Assembly (NCBI GenBank): GCA_011042635.1
Contig: DQWH01000099.1
Location: 1-50,351, forward strand
DNA from: Bacteroidota bacterium
GTDB lineage: Bacteria; Bacteroidota; Bacteroidia; Bacteroidales; VadinHA17
Direction of reading: 5' to 3'
DNA: 50,351 nt
The number at the start of each line of letters is the position of its first letter. Position 1 is the first letter of the stretch. Under the pieces are notes generated by a model. The model was given only the letters and a program-made list of their open reading frames with translations, was not told the origin of the DNA and ran no database searches. A program made the translations under genes and the position numbers. Below are positions 1 to 7,420 of the stretch, one piece after another.

Positions 1-292
1 GTATCAGGTTATACGACTGAAAAACAAAACCTATATTGTACAGCCGGAAATCGATCAGCTCGCTGGATTTCAGCCGGGTCAGGTCAGTCCCGTTAACCAG
101 GATCTGTCCCCGCGAGGGTTTGTCCAGCCCCCCGATCATATTCAGCAGGGTGGTTTTTCCGGAGCCCGAAGGACCTACAATGGCGGCGAATTCGCCTTCG
201 TCGAAATCGAGGGTTACGCCGTTTACGGCATGAACCTCCACCTGTGTGGTATTGTAAACCTTATGGACGTTTTTTAATTCAAGCACTTTCAT
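1..292 (-). CDS. ABC transporter ATPase, LolD/MacB type (partial)
   Basis: This is the N-terminal 97 residues of an ABC ATPase whose 3' part lies beyond the left edge; it is missing from the ORF track because it is open-ended. The ATG at 292 begins MKVLELKNV. The Walker A motif GPSGSGKTT falls at residues 40-48 and the Q-loop FQSYNLI begins at 91. The spacing and the 'NMIGGLDKPSRG' stretch are typical of the LolD/MacB/FtsE group, which powers FtsX-type permeases on the cytoplasmic face. It lies 22 bases after the second permease gene and is probably the last or near-last gene of the TetR-headed operon. The family is certain; the transported substrate is not. Confidence 0.93.
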   Translation of the reverse strand, partial: MKVLELKNVHKVYNTTQVEVHAVNGVTLDFDEGEFAAIVGPSGSGKTTLLNMIGGLDKPSRGQILVNGTDLTRLKSSELIDFRLYNIGFVFQSYNLI

Positions 293-314
293 GGCATATG
301 GTTTTGTCGTTTCT

Positions 315-1742
315 TTATTCGGTTCTGAGCGCATCGGCCGGATCGAGTTTCAGGGCTTTCAGGGCCGGATAGATGGCGGCCAGGATCCCCGTGAGAATGA
401 TCAGGATCGTGACGAGGATGAAGAAATCATTTCCTATATGCGGATAAATATGGGAGGTAAATCCCATCGCTTCAAACCCTTCCTTGTAACCTGAAAAATT
501 AATGCCCTGCCTGGCGGTAAGAGCGATCACTATTTTGCTGATGATCATGCCAATAACACCGCCCACCAGGGAGAGAAATACCGATTCGGTCAGGATCATT
601 CGGAACACCTTTTTCTTATTCATCCCGATGGCGGCCAGCATTCCCAGTTCTTTGGTTCTTTCCAGCACCACCATCAACATGGTGTTCACTATTCCGAAAG
701 CAAGAGCGGCCAGAATTATCACCATAAAAAATCCATACATCATTCTGGCCATTCCTTCCAGCATTGCCAGTTCGGGCTGGATCTGTTTCCAGTTCATTAC
801 TTCCGTTCCGGGGAAAAGTTCTTTGAGTTTCGATGTTACCGGTTCGGTTTGATCCACATCGTTCAGTCTGACCATGATCAGATGGCCCTGCCCGGGCGGT
901 ATCCCTGTCAGTCTTGCCAGGTCCTCATAATGCACAAAGACATGGGTGCTTTCTAACATATTGTTAGTGAGGTCATATAGCCCGTTTATCCTGAACATGC
1001 CACCCGTGTGGTAGTTGTCACGATCGACGAAGGTCAGGGCCAACCTGGCGTTCTTTCTGAAAGATCGGGATATTTCACTGATAAGCGGTCCGTATTCTTT
1101 TTGCTCCTCCCTGGTAAATACCGATTCCATTTTTTTTCTGAATGTTCTTTCATTTTTGAAGCGGGTACCGGCAAGCGGTTGTAACTTTTCCGCCGTTTCG
1201 GGAGGCACACCTTTTGCCATCAGGGAATCCACAATGGCATCGGTCAGGGTAAACCGGATGATGTTCAGGTACTTTGCCAGGTCTTCTCCGATGTAGGCCC
1301 GGTTACCAGCATCATCTTTCTCCAGGTAAGATCCCGAACCTTCTTTCAGGATTTTGTCCAATCCGAGTACCTGCTTTTCCCTTTCCGTATCAACGCCATT
1401 GATGATGACTCCGGAGCTTTTGGATGCCGTATTGGCCATTCCGGTGACCACCAGACGGTATGAAACGGCTTCCACTTCTTCCAGGCTTCTTATTTTTTCC
1501 GCCATTTTGTCGGCATGCTCCAGCAGGAAGTTCAGGTCGTTGTTTGCCCTGAATTCGGCATGGGTGATCTGGATATGTGCCACTTCGTGGTTCAGGGCAT
1601 CATCAAGGCGCTGGGCAATGGCACCTTCCATGACGGCAACGGAAAAAGTGCCGGCGAAGATCCCCACTGCCACCGAAGCTATCACCACAAAACTTCTGAT
1701 TTTGTTTCTCCAGACGTTTTTCCAGGCTGTTTTTGTGATCAT
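315..1742 (-). CDS. FtsX-type ABC transporter permease (LolC/E-like), second copy
   Basis: This 475-residue permease has the MacB/LolCE layout. One N-terminal membrane helix (about 18-38) is followed by a large periplasmic domain, then three C-terminal helices at about 338-360, 387-408 and 439-461. The cytoplasmic loop 'LERTKELGMLAAIGMNKKKV' is the usual FtsX ATPase-contact segment. The ORF track starts 44 codons upstream, inside the preceding gene. I chose the ATG at 1742 (MITKTAWKNVWRNK) because it gives the canonical N-terminus and an 11-base gap. It probably forms a heterodimer with the neighbouring permease and works with the partial ATPase. It may move lipoproteins or lipids out of the inner membrane, but the substrate is unknown. 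Confidence 0.9.
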   Translation of the reverse strand: MITKTAWKNVWRNKIRSFVVIASVAVGIFAGTFSVAVMEGAIAQRLDDALNHEVAHIQITHAEFRANNDLNFLLEHADKMAEKIRSLEEVEAVSYRLVVTGMANTASKSSGVIINGVDTEREKQVLGLDKILKEGSGSYLEKDDAGNRAYIGEDLAKYLNIIRFTLTDAIVDSLMAKGVPPETAEKLQPLAGTRFKNERTFRKKMESVFTREEQKEYGPLISEISRSFRKNARLALTFVDRDNYHTGGMFRINGLYDLTNNMLESTHVFVHYEDLARLTGIPPGQGHLIMVRLNDVDQTEPVTSKLKELFPGTEVMNWKQIQPELAMLEGMARMMYGFFMVIILAALAFGIVNTMLMVVLERTKELGMLAAIGMNKKKVFRMILTESVFLSLVGGVIGMIISKIVIALTARQGINFSGYKEGFEAMGFTSHIYPHIGNDFFILVTILIILTGILAAIYPALKALKLDPADALRTE

Positions 1743-1753
1743 GATTGTATTGT

Positions 1754-3166
1754 TTAGGCTTTCAGGGCTTCGACTTCTTTTAGGCGAAATATTTTGAAAA
1801 CGGGATACATGGCAGCGATCAGTACGATAATGGCCACCACCACCGATTGCCAGATAAAATATTTGTCGATCCACTGGAATACCATCACCGGCTCAAATCC
1901 GTAATCTTCCCACATTTTGGCCAATTTGCTTGAAAATACGATGGGGTGGTGGTGTCCGTAAATAATTATTGGTATGGCTACCGCCACGCCGGCTGAAATG
2001 CCCATGATGCCGATAAACAACATCTCATAAAGCATAATAATGGCCATTTTCGATTTCCGCATGCCGATGGAAATAAGCACTCCCATTTCTCTTTTTCTTT
2101 CGGCGGTCATCATCAGAACGGTTCCGAAAACCCCGAAAGCAATCACCAGATAAAGAATACCGATCATAATCATTCCGCCTTTATTGTCGGCATCCATTTG
2201 ATTTACGATGGTTTCGTTCATTTCTTTCCACCCCATTAACCGGTAAGTGCTGTCGATCCAGCTGCTGAGCCGTTTGATAGTCTGTTCAATGGCCCGGTCG
2301 CTGTTGTCTTTGATATGTAGCACGAGCGCTGTGAGGCGTCCGGGGGCATTGTATAATTCCTGGCAACGGGTCACGGGCAGGTAAACGATCTTATTGTCCA
2401 GATCCGGAGCCGGAACTCTGATAATTCCATCGATAGCAAATTTCCCGGCGGCGGTGGTTCCGTGATAACCCTGCCCGAGCAGAACGATCGTATCGCCCCG
2501 GCTGAGGCCCAGATACTGAGCCAGCCGGTTTCCCACCAGGGCTCCCGGATTATCCTCCGAAAAATATCCGTTGCGGATGCCGGCATGTTTCCTGATCAGG
2601 GGCATGATATCACTGGTATCCTGATCCTTGATGTCCAGCTCTGTTTGTAATTTACCTTCGCTGGAATAGGAAGAACCTGAAAAAAGCTTCAGGTTTCTCA
2701 TGATATTCCGGGGAATGTTTTCCAGGGCCATTGAGTCAATAGCGGCTTCGGTGAGGCGATACTTTACCAGTTTGTTTTTTACATCGGAAAGGAGGTTTTC
2801 CTTTTCCGGGTCAACGCCCATGATCATGACCACTTTGGTTCGAGATCCACTGGAAGCCAAGGCAAAAGATTCAAAACGGGGTATCAGTTCCTGCACATTC
2901 CTGTCTGCATTCAGGGTGCTGATCAAATCCTCGTCGGGGTGCAGGGTATTGTCAACCACCTTATCTTCCCAGAATTCCGGATTTTGTACCTGGATGTATC
3001 CCGAATAGGATTCAATGATATTTTTGAACATGTAATCATAGGTGCCCAGTTGAAGTGACCTCATGATCAGGGCAAAGAATACTGCAAAGAAGATGGATGC
3101 GACGGTAATGAACGTACGTCGCCGGTTTCTCCACAGGTTTCTCCAGGCATAAGTGTGATTTTTCAT
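1754..3166 (-). CDS. FtsX-type ABC transporter permease (LolC/E-like), first copy
   Basis: This is a 470-residue FtsX/LolCE-type permease. It has an N-terminal helix after the basic 'WRNLWRNRRRTF' segment, a periplasmic domain of about 290 residues, and three C-terminal helices at about 331-353, 380-403 and 437-459. The conserved loop reads 'AERKREMGVLISIGMRKSK'. The track begins at a TTG (3187). In-frame ATGs at 3178 and 3166 are better starts, and 3166 (MKNHTYAWRNLW) matches family N-termini. It differs clearly in sequence from the permease that follows, so the transporter is probably a heterodimer like LolC/LolE. Spacing to the genes on either side is short, consistent with one transcript. 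Confidence 0.9.
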   Translation of the reverse strand: MKNHTYAWRNLWRNRRRTFITVASIFFAVFFALIMRSLQLGTYDYMFKNIIESYSGYIQVQNPEFWEDKVVDNTLHPDEDLISTLNADRNVQELIPRFESFALASSGSRTKVVMIMGVDPEKENLLSDVKNKLVKYRLTEAAIDSMALENIPRNIMRNLKLFSGSSYSSEGKLQTELDIKDQDTSDIMPLIRKHAGIRNGYFSEDNPGALVGNRLAQYLGLSRGDTIVLLGQGYHGTTAAGKFAIDGIIRVPAPDLDNKIVYLPVTRCQELYNAPGRLTALVLHIKDNSDRAIEQTIKRLSSWIDSTYRLMGWKEMNETIVNQMDADNKGGMIMIGILYLVIAFGVFGTVLMMTAERKREMGVLISIGMRKSKMAIIMLYEMLFIGIMGISAGVAVAIPIIIYGHHHPIVFSSKLAKMWEDYGFEPVMVFQWIDKYFIWQSVVVAIIVLIAAMYPVFKIFRLKEVEALKA

Positions 3167-3198
3167 TTCGTTTTGCATTTGGAACAAAGCGTTTCCTC

Positions 3199-3969
3199 TT
3201 ACCTGACCCTTTTCATGTTCTGTTGTGAAAAGAACCGGTCATCCAGAGGAATATTGAATTCTATGTGATCAAATGCGGCAATGGTTTTTTGTCCTTCCTC
3301 CCCGGCAGGAATCAGTTCCAGCCTGGTGGGGATCAGTCTCCCCCCCATTTGTTTTATTTCCGATCCAATCTCTGTTCTTACCAGGTACCCTTCCTCGTCG
3401 TATAATTCCACTTTCAGCATCAGATAATCCTTTTTATCGATCCACCGGATCTGGTAACCCCAAACCACGGCAGCATCTTCCCGGGGAATGAGTTTGATTT
3501 TGTAACATGCACGACCTTCTATGGTTTCTTCTCCGATAATTTCATGGGTGTAATCATCCACAATGGATGATTCCCGCAGGATATCATCATTGGTGTAATC
3601 CGAACCCATCCATCCCTGCGACATCATGGAAGGAGGGAGTTTGATCAGCCGGTCGATGGTGGGGTTCCAGTTCCACATTTCGTTCTCACGTTTGAGAAAG
3701 CTTTGTCCTTTCTCACTGGCTGGTCCCGTTATCAGCGTCAGGGCGTAATCTTTCCCTTTGGTCCAGGATTTAAAGGTGACCGTGCGTTCCCAGGTAGGCC
3801 GGACAATGGTCATGGTCATAATGGAATAACTGGATTCTTCTCCTGTAAATTTTTCATAGGCTTTCTGAACGATTTCCCGCGCACTCTGGCCGAAGGCGGT
3901 TGTGAAAATGACCTGTGCCAGAAGTACAACCAGTATCGTTTTTCCTGATCGGTTGGTACGGTTTTTCAT
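3199..3969 (-). CDS. LolA-like outer membrane lipoprotein-sorting protein
   Basis: This 256-residue exported protein has a signal peptide of about 28 residues ending TAFGQ. The mature part resembles the LolA-like fold of proteins annotated 'outer membrane lipoprotein-sorting protein': an early 'AREIVQKAYEKFTGE' helix, then repeated beta-strands such as 'SYSIMTMTIVRP', 'ENEMWNWNPTIDRLIKLPPSMM' and 'ACYKIKLIPRED'. Proteins of this class bind acyl chains in a half-barrel and act in the periplasm. Its place between a TetR repressor and two LolC/E-like permeases suggests it is the carrier that receives the transported molecule. The family call is good; that the cargo is a lipoprotein rather than another lipid is inference. 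Confidence 0.85.
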   Translation of the reverse strand: MKNRTNRSGKTILVVLLAQVIFTTAFGQSAREIVQKAYEKFTGEESSYSIMTMTIVRPTWERTVTFKSWTKGKDYALTLITGPASEKGQSFLKRENEMWNWNPTIDRLIKLPPSMMSQGWMGSDYTNDDILRESSIVDDYTHEIIGEETIEGRACYKIKLIPREDAAVVWGYQIRWIDKKDYLMLKVELYDEEGYLVRTEIGSEIKQMGGRLIPTRLELIPAGEEGQKTIAAFDHIEFNIPLDDRFFSQQNMKRVR

Positions 3970-3976
3970 ATCCGGA

Positions 3977-4555
3977 TTATTTTATAAAACGTTTATGAAT
4001 AATTTCCCTGATTTCGTTCAGAGGGAAGTGATCGGGATTCATGATGTAATTCAGAGCCAGTCCGTCCATCAGTGCGAGGAAGAAAAGAGCTTCTGATTCG
4101 GGGTTTTCCGCCCCCCGGGCAGCAAAGTAATTTTTCATAATCTGGAGAAAAGGATTGAGGATTTTTTTAAAATCACTGCTGATAATGCGCGAGACCTGTG
4201 GCTGGACCACAATGGAAAAGTATAATTTCCAGTACAGGGTTTTGCTTTTCAGCAGGGAGAAAAGCTGATCCACAAAATACAGCAGCTCCTTGCGGGTAAG
4301 TTCTCCGTCTTTGTTGATGTCGAACGATTCGAGCATTTCCTGGATCCCTTCCAGTACGATGGACCTCAGCAAAACCTCCTTGCTGCCGAAATAGTTGTAC
4401 ATCAGGCCCTTGGATATTCCTGCTTTTTGGGCAATTGAGCTGATGGATGTGTTGTAAAAACCCTCACGGCCAAACAATTCCATCGCCGATTCCATGATCA
4501 GTTTTCTTTTCTGTTCCCGGATTTCCTGGAATTGTTGGGAAGTTCTGGGTGACAT
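3977..4555 (-). CDS. TetR/AcrR family transcriptional regulator
   Basis: This 192-residue repressor has the TetR N-terminal helix-turn-helix at about residues 36-58 ('TSISSIAQKAGISKGLMYNYFGSKE'), preceded by 'IMESAMELFGREGF'. The C-terminal half is the variable ligand-binding region and does not reveal the inducer. It is the first gene of the minus-strand operon, 7 bases before the LolA-like gene. A strong palindrome lies 33 bases upstream of its start, so autorepression of the whole exporter operon is the simplest reading. Regulators of this kind next to exporters usually sense the transported compound or a membrane stress signal. Confidence 0.93.
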   Translation of the reverse strand: MSPRTSQQFQEIREQKRKLIMESAMELFGREGFYNTSISSIAQKAGISKGLMYNYFGSKEVLLRSIVLEGIQEMLESFDINKDGELTRKELLYFVDQLFSLLKSKTLYWKLYFSIVVQPQVSRIISSDFKKILNPFLQIMKNYFAARGAENPESEALFFLALMDGLALNYIMNPDHFPLNEIREIIHKRFIK

Positions 4556-4587
4556 AATGTTTTTAAGTTAATTTTCCAACACATTAA

Positions 4588-4605
4588 TGACTAACCGGTC
4601 AGTCA
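4588..4605. promoter_or_regulatory. Probable TetR operator palindrome
   Basis: The sequence TGACTAACCGGTCAGTCA is an inverted repeat matching its reverse complement at 16 of 18 positions. It is centred on ACCGGT and lies in the divergent spacer 33 bases upstream of the tetR start. Length and symmetry fit TetR-family operators. It also lies about 55 bases upstream of the -35 element of the ECF promoter, so it more likely controls the minus-strand operon. The binding protein is inferred from position. Confidence 0.7.
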
Positions 4606-4659
4606 AAACTAAAAAAGAATTTTATTATTTCCAACAGGGGAATGAAAAATTTTTAATTC

Positions 4660-4688
4660 GTAACTTTTCACCCCTGAAAACGTCATAT
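4660..4688 (+). promoter_or_regulatory. ECF-type promoter of the sigma factor gene
   Basis: GTAACTTTTC begins at 4660 and CGTCATAT at 4681, with 16 bases between GTAAC and CGTC. An AAC core at -35 and CGTC at -10 are typical of ECF sigma promoters. The start codon lies about 20 bases further on, giving a very short leader. The same pair of elements occurs at 6307-6336, which supports autoregulation by the adjacent sigma factor. Confidence 0.65.
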
Positions 4689-4705
4689 AAACGACTAACA
4701 GGATC

Positions 4706-5194
4706 ATGGACGTATCGGAGTACAATCAATGTGTTGAGCAGTATGCAGATCCGGTATACCGGTTTGTGCTGGGCAGCCTGCGTGATGAGGACCGGGCCAG
4801 GGATATTATACAGGATACCTTTGAAAAGCTCTGGGTCAAGGCAGAAAATGTTTCCTTTGAAAAAGCCAGGTCGTATATTTTTTCTACGGCCTATCATACC
4901 ATGATTGATATGATCAGGAAAGAGAAAAAAATGATGGTGGTGGATGACTATCAATCCATGGAAGGTTCGGGGGAGGAAACTTCCTACACCGGGCTGAAGG
5001 AGATCCTTCATGAAGCTTTGCAGCAATTACCCGAAGTACAGAGACACGTAATCTTGCTACGGGATTATGAAGGATATTCCTACGAAGAGATCGGTCAGAT
5101 AACCGGACTGAGTGAATCGCAGGTCAAGGTTTACATCTACCGGGGAAGGCTGTTTTTGAGAAAGTATATCGGGAAGCTGGAAACGGTGATATAG
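4706..5194 (+). CDS. RNA polymerase sigma-70 factor, ECF subfamily
   Basis: This 162-residue protein has only sigma regions 2 and 4. Region 2 spans about residues 10-75, with 'ARDIIQDTFEKLW' as the core-binding and -10 recognition helices. Region 4 spans about 100-155, with 'LPEVQRHVILLRDYEGYSYEEIGQITGLSESQVKVYIYRGR' as the -35 recognition helix-turn-helix. A low-complexity linker joins them. It is 15 bases upstream of a single-pass membrane protein that is probably its anti-sigma factor. An ECF-type promoter directly upstream suggests that it activates itself. The inducing signal is unknown, but the envelope proteins around it point to cell-surface stress. Confidence 0.93.
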   Translation: MDVSEYNQCVEQYADPVYRFVLGSLRDEDRARDIIQDTFEKLWVKAENVSFEKARSYIFSTAYHTMIDMIRKEKKMMVVDDYQSMEGSGEETSYTGLKEILHEALQQLPEVQRHVILLRDYEGYSYEEIGQITGLSESQVKVYIYRGRLFLRKYIGKLETVI

Positions 5195-5209
5195 TTTAAA
5201 TAACCAGGA

Positions 5210-6298
5210 ATGATGACCATCAACAGGAACAATTACGAGATGTATTTTCTGGATTACCTGGAAGGTAATCTCGATCCCGTTATGGAAGAAGAACTGAAAA
5301 CATTTCTGGCAAATCATCCGGACTTGTCGGCTGAACTTGAACAGTACCGAAACATAACCCTTTCTGCTCCCGATGTGCACTTTCCCTATAAACATCACCT
5401 CAGAAAAAACCCATCCGAACCACTAACCGATCCAACCAGTCAATTTGCAGAATTTGCCATTGCATTTCATGAACATGACCTGTCAGACAGGGAACGGGAA
5501 GTACTCGAAAGGTATCTGGCGGAAAATCCTGAAAAAAAGAGGGAACTGGATCAATATGCCAGGGTATACTTGCATCCTGATCTTTCCGTTACCTTTCCGT
5601 CAAAGTCGGGCCTGAAACATTTCCGTCTGGTTCCGAAGGCAAGGAATATTCTGCTGGCGGCAGCAGGAATTGCTGCGACTGTTCTTATCGCCGTATTTTT
5701 ATGGGAGAAGTCTTCTCCTGTGCTTAACCAGTCCGGTTTGACGGCACAGATCGATACACTGGCTGTTCGTCAGCAACAGAAAGACCCGGACATATCTTCT
5801 CCAAAAGACAGTATAGTTCCGGAACCCGAAACGGTTCCCCCCCCGGGAAGGCAGAAAGAAGCTTCCCGGGCAACCAGGATTCCGGAACCGGTCATTCGCA
5901 TCGAGATAGCCGAATTGCAGGAAAGCGAAAATCCGGTAACTGCGTCTCCTCTGCCTCTCTTGCACAGGAAAGAAGGTATATATCTGGCAAGTAATGAGCA
6001 GTATATCGGCGAATTGACACCAAAGCCGATGCGCGGGGTGGAATCAGAATATCGTCCACTGTCCCTTTCCGAGTTTGCCCTTTACCAGCTGAAGAAATCG
6101 GTACTGGGCGAAAATGCTGCGAAGGCCACACCGGGACGTTTCAGTATGTGGGATCTGGCGGATGTGGGAGTCAGGGGTGTGAACCGCCTGATGGGCTGGG
6201 AGATGAAACTGGAAAGGGAATATGATGAGAACGGACAAATAGAATATCTTGCTTTCGAATCCAGAGCGTTGCAGTTTACCCGTCATCCCGGCGAATAA
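5210..6298 (+). CDS. Single-pass membrane protein, probable anti-sigma factor
   Basis: This 362-residue protein has a cytoplasmic N-terminus of about 145 residues, one membrane helix (about 147-165, 'ILLAAAGIAATVLIAVFLW') and a Pro/Glu-rich periplasmic tail. The position directly after an ECF sigma gene and the topology fit a membrane anti-sigma factor. The N-terminal region is internally duplicated. Residues 16-59 ('YLEGNLDPVMEEELKTFLANHPDLSAELEQY') align with 86-130 ('FHEHDLSDREREVLERYLAENPEKKRELDQY') at a constant offset of 70. The first copy resembles the short helical element that begins many Bacteroidota anti-sigma factors. I see no zinc-binding HxxxCxxC motif. Function is inferred from context and layout. 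Confidence 0.72.
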   Translation: MMTINRNNYEMYFLDYLEGNLDPVMEEELKTFLANHPDLSAELEQYRNITLSAPDVHFPYKHHLRKNPSEPLTDPTSQFAEFAIAFHEHDLSDREREVLERYLAENPEKKRELDQYARVYLHPDLSVTFPSKSGLKHFRLVPKARNILLAAAGIAATVLIAVFLWEKSSPVLNQSGLTAQIDTLAVRQQQKDPDISSPKDSIVPEPETVPPPGRQKEASRATRIPEPVIRIEIAELQESENPVTASPLPLLHRKEGIYLASNEQYIGELTPKPMRGVESEYRPLSLSEFALYQLKKSVLGENAAKATPGRFSMWDLADVGVRGVNRLMGWEMKLEREYDENGQIEYLAFESRALQFTRHPGE

Positions 6299-6306
6299 TC
6301 CCTTCT

Positions 6307-6336
6307 GTAACTTTTCTGCCACCCTTTACGTCGTAT
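6307..6336 (+). promoter_or_regulatory. ECF-type promoter of the beta-barrel gene
   Basis: GTAACTTTTC at 6307 is identical over ten bases to the -35 region upstream of the sigma gene. CGTCGTAT follows at 6329, 17 bases after GTAAC. The site lies between the anti-sigma stop codon and the barrel gene start at 6391. It would let the sigma factor transcribe the barrel gene separately from the sigma/anti-sigma pair. Confidence 0.65.
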
Positions 6337-6390
6337 GACTGAACCGGCAGGTTCCGGCAGCAAACAAACACATTACAAAAACAAAAAGTC

Positions 6391-7308
6391 ATGAAAAAAT
6401 TAATGGTCATATGCTTGTCGTTTCTTCTGATATTCCCCGTTTCCCTGAAGGCTCAGGAAGAAGAAGTGGAGAAGAAAACAGAAGAGACAAAAAAAGCTTC
6501 CACAGAAGTAAAAGTTGGTCCCCAGGGAGTGGTGGAAATAGTGGAAGCGGGGGATACCGTAAAAATTAAAATAGGAAACAAAGGCTTACAGGTGGTTGAG
6601 AACGAGGAAGGCACCAAAGTTGACATTCTGCAGGATAAGGAAGAGGTGACGGAAGAAAAACCGTTGATCAGAAAACGAAGAAGGAAGTTCGATGCACACT
6701 GGCAGGGTTTTTCTTTGGGTATGAACAATTATCTAAATGCCGACGGCCAGCTTGGGCCCCTGCCCGAGGATGATTTTATGGATCTGAACACAGGTAAATC
6801 CTGGGGTGTGAGTATTCAGTTTGCCCAGTTTGATGTAGGAATTATAGGAAATTCCCTGGGTCTGGCTACGGGTGTGGGAATTGATTTCAATGATTATCGT
6901 TTTGACGGGAACAACAATATCCAGAAAACGGATAATGTGATTGTAGAAAAAGATTATTCTCCCCTGACCCTTGACAAAACGAAACTTACCACCACCTATT
7001 TTTCTATTCCCCTGCTGCTTGAGTTGCAGATTCCGGCAGGAAGCAAAAGGATTCACGCAGCAGGCGGTGTAATCGGGAGTGTCAAAATCGGAAGCCATAC
7101 CAAGGTGGTGTACCGTGATTCCGGGGCAAAACAGAAGGACAAAATACGTGATGACTATAATTTGAGTCCGTTACGCTACGGTTTTACCGGCAGGATTGGT
7201 TACGGGAACTTCACCGTTTTTGCCAATTATTTTATGATTCCTCTATTTGAAAAAAACAAAGGTCCGGAATTATATCCTTTTACTGTAGGGATCACATTTG
7301 GTTATTGA
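6391..7308 (+). CDS. Outer-membrane beta-barrel protein of the ECF module
   Basis: This 305-residue protein has a clear signal peptide (about 1-21, 'MKKLMVICLSFLLIFPVSLKA'). A charged, Lys/Glu-rich region of about 70 residues follows, then alternating amphipathic strands ending 'YPFTVGITFGY'. A terminal aromatic residue and many Gly/aromatic strands are typical of small outer-membrane barrels of the PorT-like/OMP_b-brl group in Bacteroidota. It is the last gene of the sigma module, is preceded by its own copy of the ECF promoter and is followed by a strong terminator. It may be the effector or sensor of the stress response. The exact role is unknown. Confidence 0.75.
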   Translation: MKKLMVICLSFLLIFPVSLKAQEEEVEKKTEETKKASTEVKVGPQGVVEIVEAGDTVKIKIGNKGLQVVENEEGTKVDILQDKEEVTEEKPLIRKRRRKFDAHWQGFSLGMNNYLNADGQLGPLPEDDFMDLNTGKSWGVSIQFAQFDVGIIGNSLGLATGVGIDFNDYRFDGNNNIQKTDNVIVEKDYSPLTLDKTKLTTTYFSIPLLLELQIPAGSKRIHAAGGVIGSVKIGSHTKVVYRDSGAKQKDKIRDDYNLSPLRYGFTGRIGYGNFTVFANYFMIPLFEKNKGPELYPFTVGITFGY

Positions 7309-7337
7309 TTTTGCCTCATAGTGTAATAAATCGGGGA

Positions 7338-7363
7338 GGCGGTCTGATACAGGCCGCCTTCTT
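7338..7363 (+). terminator. Rho-independent terminator after the barrel gene
   Basis: GGCGGTCTG pairs with CAGGCCGCC, giving nine base pairs including one G-U and an ATA loop. A T-rich stretch (TTCTTT) follows. It closes the ECF sigma module and separates it from the next gene. Confidence 0.8.
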
Positions 7364-7420
7364 TGCATTTAGCCAAAAAGCTGTAAATTTTAGTATATTG
7401 AGCTGTTAAAAATCAGCCAT

